Below are positions 15,536 to 25,189 of a DNA stretch of 45,207 nt, piece by piece. Source of the stretch: Bacillota bacterium (lineage in GTDB: Bacteria; Bacillota; Clostridia; Lachnospirales; Bianqueaceae); NCBI GenBank assembly GCA_017620135.1, contig JAFZQZ010000049.1:1-45207 (forward strand), read 5' to 3'. The notes beneath the pieces are model-generated. The model did no database searches. It was not told where the DNA came from and saw nothing but the letters and a program-made list of their open reading frames with translations. Position numbers and translations under genes: made by a program. Position 1 is the first letter of the stretch; each line of letters begins with the position of its first letter.

Positions 15536-18500
15536 ATGGTCAGACGAGTTTATGTGGAAAAGAAACCGGGATTTCGCGTAGAGGCAGCCGGCCTTCTGAA
15601 AGACCTTCGCTCCAACCTGGGGCTGAAGGACCTTCAGGACGTTCGGATCCTTCACCGGTATGATGTGGAAAATCTCCCGGAGGACCTGTATGAAAAGGCG
15701 ATCGGCCGGATCCTTTCCGAAGCGCCGGTCGACAACGTCAACCGGGAAGATCTGCCCGCGGATGTGGAAGGAAAGATCCTTTTCGCGGTCGAATACCTGC
15801 CCGGTCAGTATGACCAGCGTTCTGACAGCGCCGAGCAGTGCATCCGGCTGCTCTCCGCCGAATCGGAGCCAACGGTGGCCTGCGCGAACGTGTATGTCCT
15901 GACGGGCAGCCTTACACAGGAAGAAGTCGATAAGGTCAAGAATTACTGCATCAACAGCGTGGATTCCCGGGAAGCTTCCATGGTCAAACCCGAGACGCTC
16001 GCGGTGGATTACGGTGTGCCGGATCATGTGGACGTGATCGACGGCTTCATCTCTATGAACGAGGATCAGCTGAAAACCATGCTGAAGGATCTGGGACTGG
16101 CCATGAGCCTGGCGGATCTTGAGCATACGCAGAAATACTTCGCCGGCGAAGAGCACCGGGATCCCACCATCACCGAGATCCGCGTGCTGGATACCTACTG
16201 GTCCGACCACTGCCGTCATACCACGTTCGCTTCCGTCATTGAAGACGTAGAGATCGAAAAGAGCGAACTTACCGCTCCCATCGAAGCCGCCTGGCAGGAA
16301 TATCTGGAAGGCAAAAAGGCACTGGGACGGGAAGACAAACCCGTCTGTCTGATGGATATCGCGCTGGCGGCCATGCGGGAGATCAAGGCGCAAGGCGGAC
16401 TTGCCGATCAGGAAAAATCGGATGAGATCAATGCCTGCAGTATCGTGATCCCGGTGGACGTGAACGGCGTCACGGAAGACTGGCTTCTGATGTTCAAGAA
16501 CGAGACTCATAATCATCCCACGGAAATCGAGCCCTTTGGCGGTGCTGCCACCTGTCTGGGCGGCGCGATCCGTGACCCGCTTTCCGGAAGAAGCTATGTC
16601 TATCAGGCCATGCGGATCACCGGCGGCGCGGATCCCACAGCCCATATCAAAGACACGATCCCCGGCAAGCTGCCGCAGCGCAAGATCGCCCGCGAGGCGG
16701 CGCATGGCTACAGCTCCTACGGGAACCAGATCGGTCTGACGACCGGCTATGTCCGGGAGATCTATCATCCCGGTTATGTCGCCAAACATATGGAGCTCGG
16801 CGCTGTCATGGCGGCGGCCCCTGTGAAGAATGTCAAGAGAGAAAAAGCCGAGCCGGGCGACGTGATCATCCTGCTCGGCGGCCGGACCGGACGTGACGGG
16901 ATCGGCGGCGCCACCGGTTCTTCCAAGGCGCATACAGAAGAGTCCATCACGACCTGCGGAGCGGAAGTCCAGAAGGGCAACGCGCCTACCGAGCGGAAGC
17001 TGCAGAGACTGTTCCGACGTCCCGAAGCGGCTCATCTCATCAAAATCTGCAACGACTTCGGAGCCGGTGGTGTGTGCGTAGCCATCGGCGAGCTGGCGGC
17101 AGGCCTGAAAGTCGATCTGGACCTTGTTCCGAAGAAATATGCCGGCCTCGACGGTACGGAGCTGGCCATCAGTGAATCCCAGGAGCGGATGGCGGTCGTC
17201 GTGGAAGAAAAGGACGCGGATGAATTTATGCGCCTCGCTTCCGAGGAAAACCTTGAGACGACGAAAGTTGCCGTCGTGACCGAAGAACCCCGTCTGAAGC
17301 TTTACTGGAGAGGACAGGCCATCGTGGATATGGCGAGGTCCTTTATCGATACCAACGGCGCCAAGAGCTACACGAAAGTCAAAGTGACCGCGCCGGAAAA
17401 CACCCTGCCGCTTTCCGTACCGGAAAAAGCGGCGAAGGCCGGATCGTTCGCGGAAGGCGTCCGGATGATCGTTTCCGATCTTTCCGTCTGCTCGCAGCGC
17501 GGCCTGGTCGAAATGTTCGACTCGACGATCGGCGCGTCGACGGTGCTGATGCCATTTGGCGGCAAGTACCAGAAGACGCCTATCCAGACCATGGCGGCCA
17601 AGATCCCGGTGCTGTACGGAGAAACGAAGACTGCCTCCACCATGGCCTACGGCTATGATCCTTATGTTTCGTCCTGGAGCCCGTTCCACGGCGCCTCCTA
17701 CGCCGTGATGGAATCCGTCGCGAAGACCGTCGCGGCCGGAGCGGACTATAAGAAGATCCGGTTCACTTTCCAGGAATTCTTCGAGCGCATGACCGAAGAC
17801 CCCACCCGCTGGGGCAAGCCTTTTGCGGCGCTGCTCGGCGGCTACAAAGCGCAGCAGGCCTTTGGCCTGCCGTCCATCGGCGGCAAGGATTCCATGAGCG
17901 GATCCTTCAACGAGATCGATGTTCCGCCCACCCTGGTCAGCCTGGCGGTGGACACGGTTAAAACGGATGATGTCATCACGCCCGAGCTGAAAGCAGCCGG
18001 GAACGTACTCGTTTTTCTGACGCCCGGACTGAAGGAAGATCTTTCGCCGGATTATGGAAAAGCGAAAGCCATCTATGACCTGCTTCTTCCGAAGATGAAG
18101 GAAGGCCGGGTGAGATCCGCCTATGCCGTGACGGCCGGCGGTATCATCGAGGCCGTGTTCAAGATGGCGATCGGAAACGGCTTAGGCGTCACGTTCGCGG
18201 ATGCCGTGAAAGACCTTCTGTTCGAAGCGCCGGTTTACGGTTCACTGGTCGTGGAGACCGATAACGCTTCCTGGCTCGATCCGCTGGAGAGCGGCATCAG
18301 CGTTCCGGCCGTGATCCTCGGCCGCGTAACGGAGGAGCCTTCCCTGAGGCTCGGCGCGGAAGAGATCCTTCTTTCCGATGCGGAAGAAGGTTATAACCAT
18401 ACCCTCGAGCGTGTCTACAAGACGCAGACCGAGGAACCGCAGGAGACCGGTAATGTGCCGCTCTTTGCTCCGGAGAAAAAACATGTCTATACCGGCGTTC

Positions 18501-19306
18501 GTACGGCGAAACCCAGGGTATTCATCCCGGTCTTCCCCGGCACGAACTGCGAATATGATACGGGCCGCGCCTTCTATCTGGCGGGAGCCGAGCCGGATGT
18601 CTTTGTCCTTCGCAACCTGACAGCCTCGGACATCCAGGAGTCGGTGGAAGAGATCGTGAAGCGTCTTTCGAAGGCGCAGATCCTGATGCTTTCCGGCGGC
18701 TTCTCTGCCGGCGACGAGCCGGAAGGTTCCGGCAAGTTTATCGCGACGGTCTTCTCTAACGACCGCATCCGCGAAGCTACGATGAAGCTCCTTGATGAGC
18801 GCGATGGTCTGGCGCTGGGTATCTGCAACGGTTTCCAGGCGCTGATCAAGCTGGGCCTGGTGCCCTATGGCAAGATCCTTCCGCTTCGCGAAGACCAGCC
18901 TACCCTGACTTACAACTCGGTCGGCCGCCATATTTCCTGCATGGTGAATACCCGTGTGACGTCCACGCTTTCACCGTGGCTGTACGGCTCCAGACCCGGC
19001 GACATCCATACGATCGCGGTCTCCCACGGAGAAGGCCGGTTCGTCGCGCCGCCCGAAGTTCTGGAGCAGCTGAAGCTAAGCGGTCAGATCGCGACCCAGT
19101 ACGTGGACCTTAAAGGCGAGCCTTCCATGAACATCCCCTACAATCCGAACGGATCCATGTGGGCGATCGAAGGCATCACGTCCCCGGACGGCCGCGTATT
19201 AGGCAAGATGGGCCATTCCGAACGTATCGGCGACAATGTCGCGAAGAATATTTACGGCAACAAGGATCAGAAGATCATCGAGAACGGCGTCGCGTATTTC
19301 AGTTAA
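15536..19306 (+). CDS. purL: Phosphoribosylformylglycinamidine synthase, single-chain
   Basis: This 1256-residue enzyme converts FGAR, glutamine and ATP to FGAM, the fourth step of purine synthesis. The N-terminal PurS-like and linker region, the first AIRS-like core (HCRHTTFASV, FKNETHNHPTEIEPFGGAATCLGGAIRDP), the second core (SIGGKDSMSGSF) and a C-terminal class I glutamine amidotransferase are all in one chain. In the amidotransferase the nucleophile is Cys1097 in LGICNGFQALIKLG, and the catalytic His lies in GHSER near the C terminus. AAGGAGAAATT precedes the ATG. Length fits the single-chain form found in many Clostridia and Proteobacteria. Confidence 0.97.
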   Translation: MVRRVYVEKKPGFRVEAAGLLKDLRSNLGLKDLQDVRILHRYDVENLPEDLYEKAIGRILSEAPVDNVNREDLPADVEGKILFAVEYLPGQYDQRSDSAEQCIRLLSAESEPTVACANVYVLTGSLTQEEVDKVKNYCINSVDSREASMVKPETLAVDYGVPDHVDVIDGFISMNEDQLKTMLKDLGLAMSLADLEHTQKYFAGEEHRDPTITEIRVLDTYWSDHCRHTTFASVIEDVEIEKSELTAPIEAAWQEYLEGKKALGREDKPVCLMDIALAAMREIKAQGGLADQEKSDEINACSIVIPVDVNGVTEDWLLMFKNETHNHPTEIEPFGGAATCLGGAIRDPLSGRSYVYQAMRITGGADPTAHIKDTIPGKLPQRKIAREAAHGYSSYGNQIGLTTGYVREIYHPGYVAKHMELGAVMAAAPVKNVKREKAEPGDVIILLGGRTGRDGIGGATGSSKAHTEESITTCGAEVQKGNAPTERKLQRLFRRPEAAHLIKICNDFGAGGVCVAIGELAAGLKVDLDLVPKKYAGLDGTELAISESQERMAVVVEEKDADEFMRLASEENLETTKVAVVTEEPRLKLYWRGQAIVDMARSFIDTNGAKSYTKVKVTAPENTLPLSVPEKAAKAGSFAEGVRMIVSDLSVCSQRGLVEMFDSTIGASTVLMPFGGKYQKTPIQTMAAKIPVLYGETKTASTMAYGYDPYVSSWSPFHGASYAVMESVAKTVAAGADYKKIRFTFQEFFERMTEDPTRWGKPFAALLGGYKAQQAFGLPSIGGKDSMSGSFNEIDVPPTLVSLAVDTVKTDDVITPELKAAGNVLVFLTPGLKEDLSPDYGKAKAIYDLLLPKMKEGRVRSAYAVTAGGIIEAVFKMAIGNGLGVTFADAVKDLLFEAPVYGSLVVETDNASWLDPLESGISVPAVILGRVTEEPSLRLGAEEILLSDAEEGYNHTLERVYKTQTEEPQETGNVPLFAPEKKHVYTGVRTAKPRVFIPVFPGTNCEYDTGRAFYLAGAEPDVFVLRNLTASDIQESVEEIVKRLSKAQILMLSGGFSAGDEPEGSGKFIATVFSNDRIREATMKLLDERDGLALGICNGFQALIKLGLVPYGKILPLREDQPTLTYNSVGRHISCMVNTRVTSTLSPWLYGSRPGDIHTIAVSHGEGRFVAPPEVLEQLKLSGQIATQYVDLKGEPSMNIPYNPNGSMWAIEGITSPDGRVLGKMGHSERIGDNVAKNIYGNKDQKIIENGVAYFS

Positions 19307-19321
19307 TTTTGGAGAAAGAAT

Positions 19322-21124
19322 ATGAATAAAACAGTTCCGGAGAGAGTAAAAGCGCTGCAGGCCCTGATGGCCGAAAAAGGCATGGATACCTATGTCGTCC
19401 TTTCCAGCGACGCGCATCAGAGCGAATATGTCGCGGAGTACTGGAGAGCCAGAGCGTATATCAGCGGCTTCACCGGTTCGGCCGGTACGGTCGTCGTAAC
19501 GAAAGACAAAGCCGCCTGCTGGGTCGACGGACGATATTTCCTGCAGGGCGAGACGCAGCTTGCGGGTACGGGCGTTACGCTCATGAAGATGGGCGAGCCC
19601 GGCGTCCCCACCTGGGATGACTGGGCGCTGGCCGAGACTCCTGCGAATGGTACGATCGGGATCGACGGGCGGACGATCGGCTTTTCCCAGGCGCAGATGC
19701 TGAAGGCCAAGATGAAGGAAAAGGATCTGAAATTAAGCTGTCAGGAAGATCTGGTCGGTATGGTCTGGGAAGGACGTCCGAGCCTTCCGGATACCCCCAT
19801 CTGGGATTTCCCGGCATCCTATGCCGGCGAGAGCCGTAAGGAAAAGATCCGGAGAGTGCGGGATCATCTGGAAAAGAAGAAAGCGGACTATTATCTGGTC
19901 GCTTCGCTGGAATCCAGCGCGTGGCTTTTAAATTTCCGCGGCGACGATATCCATGATACTCCCGTGGCTTACGCCTTTACCCTTGTAGGCCTTAACAGCT
20001 GCGATCTGTTCATCGAACCCGTGAAGGTGACGGAAGAGATGAAAGGCGTCCTTGCGGAAGACGGCGTAACGGTCCGCGGCTACGGCGATCTGCCGGCATA
20101 TATGGCACAGATCGACGCGGAAAAACCGGAAGGCAAAAAGATCCGCATCGACCTGGATCTTCGCTTTATCAACCAGCTCCTGGTGGAGAGCATTCCCGCG
20201 GGATGGGAAATGGTGAAGGAAGAGACCGACGCCGTCATTATGATGAAGGCTGTGAAAAATAAGGTAGAGCAGGAGAACGTTCGTAAGGCGCATGTGAAGG
20301 ACGGCGCGGTCATGGTGCAGCTGCTGAAGTACGTCAAGGATCACGCTGCTGACGGACTCACGGAATGCGACTATGCCGACTGGCTGGACGCGAAACGCCG
20401 CAGCCAGGAGAACGCGCTGGGGATCAGCTTCGAGACGATCGCCGGCTACGGCCCCAACGGCGCGATTGTGCATTACAAGCCGGAGCGGCCGGAATGCGCG
20501 ACGATACGCCCGGAAGGATTCCTGCTGGTGGACTCCGGCGCGCAGTACATGGAAGGAACCACGGACATCACCCGTACCATCGCCTGCGGACCGCTGACCG
20601 ATGAAATGAAGGAAGCCTATACGCTGGTCCTGAAGGGACATCTGCAGCTCGGACATGCCATTTTCAAGGAAGGCATCACCGGGACGAACCTGGATGTCCT
20701 GGCCAGAAAACCACTGTGGGACAAGGGCCTCGACTACAAGCACGGCACCGGTCACGGCGTGGGCTTCGTGCTCTCCGTGCACGAAGGGCCGCAGAACATT
20801 TCCTTTGGGCTGAACAGGATCAAATTGGTGCCGGGGATGATCATTTCCGACGAGCCGGGATTTTATCCCACCGGCAAGTTCGGTGTGCGCATCGAGAACC
20901 TGGTCATGGTCATGCCTCATACGGAGAACGAGTGGGGGAAATTCTTCCGTCTGGAAGCGATCACCTACTGCCCGTATGAGCGGGAAGCCATCGTGAAAGA
21001 GATGCTCACGCCCGAGGAGATCACCTGGGTGGATGAGTATCACCGGACCGTTTATGAGAAGGTTGCGCCTCTGCTTGATGAAGAGCACAGGGCGTTCCTG
21101 GCCGAGATCACGCGGCCATTATAA
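19322..21124 (+). CDS. pepP: Xaa-Pro aminopeptidase (M24B, three-domain aminopeptidase P)
   Basis: The 600-residue protein has two creatinase-like N-terminal domains (VLSSDAHQSEYVAEYWRARA at the start of the first) and a C-terminal pita-bread metallopeptidase domain. Metal-ligand motifs are LLVDSGAQY, GTTDITRT, HGTGHGVGF, ISDEPGFY and RLEAITYC. It releases N-terminal residues preceding proline in the cytosol. The length matches the eukaryote-like aminopeptidase P1 form. GGAGA lies upstream of the ATG, 15 bp after purL. Confidence 0.94.
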   Translation: MNKTVPERVKALQALMAEKGMDTYVVLSSDAHQSEYVAEYWRARAYISGFTGSAGTVVVTKDKAACWVDGRYFLQGETQLAGTGVTLMKMGEPGVPTWDDWALAETPANGTIGIDGRTIGFSQAQMLKAKMKEKDLKLSCQEDLVGMVWEGRPSLPDTPIWDFPASYAGESRKEKIRRVRDHLEKKKADYYLVASLESSAWLLNFRGDDIHDTPVAYAFTLVGLNSCDLFIEPVKVTEEMKGVLAEDGVTVRGYGDLPAYMAQIDAEKPEGKKIRIDLDLRFINQLLVESIPAGWEMVKEETDAVIMMKAVKNKVEQENVRKAHVKDGAVMVQLLKYVKDHAADGLTECDYADWLDAKRRSQENALGISFETIAGYGPNGAIVHYKPERPECATIRPEGFLLVDSGAQYMEGTTDITRTIACGPLTDEMKEAYTLVLKGHLQLGHAIFKEGITGTNLDVLARKPLWDKGLDYKHGTGHGVGFVLSVHEGPQNISFGLNRIKLVPGMIISDEPGFYPTGKFGVRIENLVMVMPHTENEWGKFFRLEAITYCPYEREAIVKEMLTPEEITWVDEYHRTVYEKVAPLLDEEHRAFLAEITRPL

Positions 21125-21148
21125 AAAACAACATAAGGAGACAACATC

Positions 21149-21436
21149 ATGAGTGACGAACAGCTGGGTTTTGAAGTAGATACCATCTTTATCCCGAACG
21201 ATGAAGGCGGCGAAGACGAATACGCGATCCTCGATGAATTCGAGTTCGAAGGAAAGAAATATATGGTTCTTTCCATCATCGAGGCGGACGATACGCTCGG
21301 CGAGGACGAATACCTCTATGAGTATACCGAAAAGGGCGACGATATCGAGCTTTCCACGATCGATGACGATGAAGAGTTTGACCGCGTCAGCACCTATTAT
21401 GAATCGCTGATGGAAGAGGAGATGGAAGAAGAGTAA
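21149..21436 (+). CDS. DUF1292 family protein
   Basis: This 95-residue, strongly acidic protein (MSDEQLGFEVDTIFIPNDEG, EYAILDEFEFEGKKYMVLS) matches the DUF1292 pattern of small Bacillota proteins of unknown function, such as YrzB. The C terminus is a Glu-rich tail. AAGGAG lies upstream; the gene sits between pepP and the dehydratase in the same run. Confidence 0.85.
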   Translation: MSDEQLGFEVDTIFIPNDEGGEDEYAILDEFEFEGKKYMVLSIIEADDTLGEDEYLYEYTEKGDDIELSTIDDDEEFDRVSTYYESLMEEEMEEE

Positions 21437-21460
21437 GGCCGTCCTGTGGAGGGGACCGTT

Positions 21461-23206
21461 ATGCTGACTAGCCAGAGAATGAGAGAACTTGCGCCGGAAC
21501 TGGATCCGCTCCGGATCGGGACCGGCTGGAAACCGGAAGATCTTGGCAAGCCCCAGGTCTTTATAGAAAGCACGTTTGGCGACAGCCATCCGGGTTCCGG
21601 TCATCTGGATAAACTGGTGGAAGAGGCCCGGCGCGGTATAAAGGACGCCGGCGGCCACGGAGCCAGATATTTCTGCACGGATATGTGCGATGGCGAAAGC
21701 CAGGGCACGGACGGGATCAACTACTCGCTGGCCAGCCGCGAGATCATCGCGGATGCCATCGAATTTCAGGCACTGGCCACGCCCTTCGACGCGGGCGTGT
21801 ATATCGCCAGCTGTGACAAGGGGATGCCGGGTAATCTGATGGGCCTTTGCCGCGTGGATATCCCTTCGGTCGTCATGACCGGCGGGACGATGGCGGCCGG
21901 ACCGGAACTTTTAACGCTGGAACAGCTCGGTATGTATTCGGCGAAATACGAGCGCGGTGAGATCGATCAGGCGCGCCTTGACTGGGCAAAGCATAATGCC
22001 TGTCCGAGCTGCGGCGCCTGCTCGTTCATCGGGACCGCCTCGACCATGCAGATCATGGCGGAAGCGCTGGGACTTTCTCTTCCGGGAAGCGCGCTGCTTC
22101 CGGCGACGAGTCCGGACCTTCTGGATTACGCTTACCGCGCGGGCAAACGGGCGGTGGAGATGGCGGGCGATGAGTCCATGCGGCCGTCGAAGCTTCTGAC
22201 GATGGACAGTTTCGAAAACGCGATCCTTGTCCACGCCGCGATCTCCGGATCCACGAACACGCTGCTGCATCTGCCGGCGGTGGCCCATGAACTGGGGATC
22301 CAAATCGACGGCGACACCTTCGACCGTCTGCACCGCGGCATGCACTACCTGCTGGATCTTCGTCCGGCCGGCCGCTGGCCCGCGGAATTCTTCTACTATG
22401 CCGGCGGCGTGCCCGCCATCATGGAAGAGATCAAAGACGTACTTCATCTGGACGCTATGACCGTCACCGGTAAGACACTGGGTGAGAATCTCGCCGAGCT
22501 GAAGGAAAACGGTTTCTACGAGCGATGCCAGAAGTGGCTGGACGCGGCGAACGAGCGCTGCGGCATCAGCCTGACGAAGGAAGATATCATCCGGCCTTAT
22601 GATAAACCGCTCGGAACGGATGGTTCCATCGCTGTTCTGAAAGGCAATCTGGCACCGGAAGGCGCGGTCATCAAGCATACGGCCTGCCCGAAGGAAATGT
22701 TCAAGGCCGTGCTGAGAGCACGTCCGTTTGATAGTGAAGAAGAATGTATCGATGCGGTCCTGCATCATAAGGTGCAGCCCGGAGACGCGGTCTTTATCCG
22801 GTATGAGGGACCGAAAGGATCCGGAATGCCGGAAATGTTCTATACCTCTGAAGCGATCTCTTCCGACAAGGAACTCGGCAGGAGCATCGCGCTCATCACG
22901 GACGGCCGGTTCTCCGGAGCGTCCACCGGTCCGGTGATCGGGCATGTTTCGCCGGAGGCGCAGGCCGGAGGACCCATCGCGCTGGTGGAGGAGGGAGACC
23001 TGATCCGGCTGGATGTGAAGGAACGCGTGCTGGAGATCGTGGGCATCGCGGGCGAGGAGAAGACGCCGGAAGAAGTGGCGGCCGTACTGGCGGAAAGAAA
23101 GAAAAACTGGCAGCCGAAACCGGTCAAATATCCGAAGGGAATGCTTCGCATGTTCGCGAAACTGGCGGCGTCGCCCATGAAGGGAGCGTATCTGGATCTT
23201 GACTGA
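21461..23206 (+). CDS. IlvD/Edd family dehydratase
   Basis: The protein has 581 residues from ATG 21461, with GGAGGGG 7 nt upstream; an in-frame GTG at 21446 falls on the ribosome site. Iron-sulfur/Mg ligand motifs are visible as TDMCDGESQGTDGINYSL, IASCDKGMPGNLMG and CPSCGACSFIGTASTMQIM, and the C-terminal half has ITDGRFSGASTGPVIGHVSPEA. Members dehydrate 2,3-dihydroxy acids: dihydroxyisovalerate (IlvD), 6-phosphogluconate (Edd) or sugar acids. The sequence around the first cysteine differs from classical IlvD (CDGIAMGH), so a sugar-acid substrate is possible. No other branched-chain amino-acid genes are nearby. Confidence 0.87.
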   Translation: MLTSQRMRELAPELDPLRIGTGWKPEDLGKPQVFIESTFGDSHPGSGHLDKLVEEARRGIKDAGGHGARYFCTDMCDGESQGTDGINYSLASREIIADAIEFQALATPFDAGVYIASCDKGMPGNLMGLCRVDIPSVVMTGGTMAAGPELLTLEQLGMYSAKYERGEIDQARLDWAKHNACPSCGACSFIGTASTMQIMAEALGLSLPGSALLPATSPDLLDYAYRAGKRAVEMAGDESMRPSKLLTMDSFENAILVHAAISGSTNTLLHLPAVAHELGIQIDGDTFDRLHRGMHYLLDLRPAGRWPAEFFYYAGGVPAIMEEIKDVLHLDAMTVTGKTLGENLAELKENGFYERCQKWLDAANERCGISLTKEDIIRPYDKPLGTDGSIAVLKGNLAPEGAVIKHTACPKEMFKAVLRARPFDSEEECIDAVLHHKVQPGDAVFIRYEGPKGSGMPEMFYTSEAISSDKELGRSIALITDGRFSGASTGPVIGHVSPEAQAGGPIALVEEGDLIRLDVKERVLEIVGIAGEEKTPEEVAAVLAERKKNWQPKPVKYPKGMLRMFAKLAASPMKGAYLDLD

Positions 23207-23213
23207 GGAAACG

Positions 23214-23765
23214 ATGGTCCGGGTAAAGGACTATATTCCGGATATCCGGATCGATCTCAAATACGCCGGGGCGGATAACTTTCTCGGCCGGCCGATCTAT
23301 ACCTATGAGGATGCCTGGCTTAGGTACGGCACGGTGAAAAAGCTGACTGCGGCGCAGGAAGCTGTCAAAGCCAGAGGTTTCTCGCTGAAGATCTGGGATG
23401 CCTGGCGTGACCCGGCGGCACAGTTTCTCATGTGGGAACTGATGCCGAACGACGACTATGTCGCGGATCCCTACAAGGGCTTTTCCAAGCACAGCCGCGG
23501 TAATACCGTCGATGTCACGCTGGTGGATCTTTCCACGGGCCAGGAAGTGGAGATGCCGTCAGAGTTTGACGATTTCTCCGAGCGGGCCAACCGGGATTAT
23601 TCACAGGCGTCGGTTGCGGCACGCTCGAACGTGCTCTTTTTGGAAGAGACGATGAAAAATGCCGGATTCAACGCTTACTTCGGTGAGTGGTGGCATTTTC
23701 ATGACAAAAAAGTATATGATATTGTTGAATCAATATTTGCGGAGGATTCCTATGCGCAATCATGA
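23214..23765 (+). CDS. VanX-like D-Ala-D-Ala dipeptidase (M15D)
   Basis: The 183-residue protein shows the full VanX active-site set at the right spacing: Arg65 in WDAWRD, zinc ligands His93 and Asp100 in SKHSRGNTVD, and Glu158/His161 in GEWWHFH. Such enzymes cleave the dipeptide D-Ala-D-Ala. No vanA/vanH ligase or dehydrogenase is present, so a role in glycopeptide resistance is unlikely; peptide recycling (as for DdpX) is the better guess. A GAGG site lies about 5 nt before ATG 23214; the frame also opens at a TTG at 23199 overlapping the dehydratase stop. Confidence 0.9.
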   Translation: MVRVKDYIPDIRIDLKYAGADNFLGRPIYTYEDAWLRYGTVKKLTAAQEAVKARGFSLKIWDAWRDPAAQFLMWELMPNDDYVADPYKGFSKHSRGNTVDVTLVDLSTGQEVEMPSEFDDFSERANRDYSQASVAARSNVLFLEETMKNAGFNAYFGEWWHFHDKKVYDIVESIFAEDSYAQS

Positions 23766-24786
23766 AGTGACGAATCATCAGCTGCTGCTGGACGAAAAGG
23801 GAGAACTTCGTGAGCCCGGCTGGTCCAGAAGTCAGGTACAGCAGTACCGCCGGAGCATGATCAAAGCGCCGGTCTTCCGGATCAAGGAATGGGATTACTA
23901 TCTGGTGCTTTCGGACAAGTTCGCCGGAGCCTTCACGATATCCGACGACGGTTATGTAGGCCTGCAGTCAGTCTCGTTATTGACCTTCGGAGAGAAACCG
24001 TGGGAACATACCGAGACGGTACTGAATGTTTTTCCCATGGGCAAGCTGAAGCTGCCGGAAGACAGCTCCGCCGGTGATACTGTGTATGAGGACAAACGTC
24101 TTCAGATGCGCTTCGCGCCGTCCTCGGGACAGCGCCGGATCACCTGTCATTTCGAAAACTTCTGCGACGGCAAACCGTTCTACTGCGATATCACCCTCGA
24201 GCAGCCGCCCATGGAATCCATGGTCATCGCCACGCCGTGGGACAAAAAACACGCTTTCTACTATAACCAGAAAATCAACTGCATGAAGGCCAGCGGCTGG
24301 ATGGAATATGACGGGCAGCGGTATGAATTCGATCCCGCGACCGACTACGGTACGCTCGACTGGGGCCGCGGCGTCTGGACCTATGACAACACCTGGCTCT
24401 GGGGCTCGGGCAACTGTACGATCGAGACCGCGAACGGACCCGAAAGTCTCGGGTGGAATATCGGTTATGGCTTCGGCAACACGAAAGCCGCCACCGAAAA
24501 TGTCATCTTCTATAAAGGCAAGATCCACAAGCTGGACGACATCACTTTCGTGATCCCGCCGGACGATATCATGAAGCCGTGGAAGTTCACTTCTTCCGAT
24601 CACCGCTTCGAGATGACGTTCGAGCCGGTACTGGACCGGGCAGCCAAGCTTGATTTCAAAGTCATCGTTTCCGATCAGCACCAGGTCTTCGGCCGCATGA
24701 GCGGCTCGCTGACGCTGGACGACGGCACGATCCTGACGATCAAAGACGTCATGTGCTTCGCGGAGAAAGTGCACAATAAATACTGA
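23752..24786 (+). CDS. DUF2804 family protein
   Basis: The protein has 344 residues from ATG 23752, with GGAGG 7 nt upstream and a 14-bp overlap with the dipeptidase gene. The sequence matches the DUF2804 pattern: N-terminal NHQLLLDEKGELREPGWSRS, then PFYCDITLEQPPMESMVIATP, KINCMKASGWMEYDGQRYEF and WGRGVWTYDNTWLWGSG. It is soluble, aromatic-rich and probably a beta-structured protein related in fold to lipocalin-like hydroxyneurosporene synthase families. Function is unknown. It ends the + strand run; the second copy of the long repeat follows. Confidence 0.85.
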   Translation: MRNHEVTNHQLLLDEKGELREPGWSRSQVQQYRRSMIKAPVFRIKEWDYYLVLSDKFAGAFTISDDGYVGLQSVSLLTFGEKPWEHTETVLNVFPMGKLKLPEDSSAGDTVYEDKRLQMRFAPSSGQRRITCHFENFCDGKPFYCDITLEQPPMESMVIATPWDKKHAFYYNQKINCMKASGWMEYDGQRYEFDPATDYGTLDWGRGVWTYDNTWLWGSGNCTIETANGPESLGWNIGYGFGNTKAATENVIFYKGKIHKLDDITFVIPPDDIMKPWKFTSSDHRFEMTFEPVLDRAAKLDFKVIVSDQHQVFGRMSGSLTLDDGTILTIKDVMCFAEKVHNKY

Positions 24787-24818
24787 ATCTTTTCCGAGAA
24801 TTCCTGCGAAAAGCGGTT

Positions 24819-25180
24819 CTGTCAGTCTTTTGGGGTGTTTAGCTTTTTTTCTTGCTCCGCCACCCAAAAGTCCCTGTGTTTTTTGGATGAGATATCAACC
24901 GGACGAGCTATCTTGCCCAGGGATTGGAAAGGATAGTCTTTAAAGAAAGCTTTTCGCCCAAACGAGACTTTCATTTATAGAAATCTCTGGGTGAGATAGA
25001 AGAAAGAAGACTCTTCTCGCCCAGGGATTGGAGAAGATAGCTCGTCAAATTGACACACCGCCCAATAATGCAAAAATGTACTGGGCGGCGAGGCTGAAAA
25101 ATGCACTATCTTCCCCAGAAGGTTGGGGATCCCCAAAGGGTTGGGGTGGATAAGAAAAAACATGAGAATAAGCCCAGATT
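24819..25180 (-). repeat. Long intergenic repeat, copy B (inverted relative to copy A)
   Basis: On the minus strand this block aligns along its whole length with 1111-1458. It lies, like copy A, between the ends of convergent genes. It contains a perfect 13-bp inverted repeat, GACGAGCTATCTT (24902-24914) and AAGATAGCTCGTC (25034-25046), enclosing a direct repeat GCCCAGGGATTGGA at 24915-24928 and 25019-25032. One end (25095-25150) is rich in TTGGGG/CCCCAA hairpins corresponding to the GC hairpin of copy A. The small frames across it are not credible genes. Confidence 0.85.
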
Positions 25181-25189
25181 GTTTTAACT

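Noticed and set aside
15515..17689. A 724-codon open frame antisense to purL
   Set aside because: It mirrors the codon pattern of purL, has no ribosome site or recognisable domain, and is an artefact of GC-rich third positions.
21911..22945. A 344-codon frame antisense to the IlvD/Edd dehydratase gene
   Set aside because: It is Arg/His-rich shadow sequence without a domain; the + strand gene is certain.
23214..23765. Vancomycin-resistance cluster
   Set aside because: Only a VanX-like dipeptidase is present; no VanH dehydrogenase, D-Ala-D-Lac ligase or VanRS pair is linked (the two-component system here is WalRK).
24975..25163. A 62-codon minus-strand frame in repeat copy B, with residue similarity to the tail of a minus-strand frame at 1331-1753 (QFDELS versus QLDELS)
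   Set aside because: The similarity follows from the DNA repeat itself; the frame is not kept through the full length of both copies and has no translation signals.
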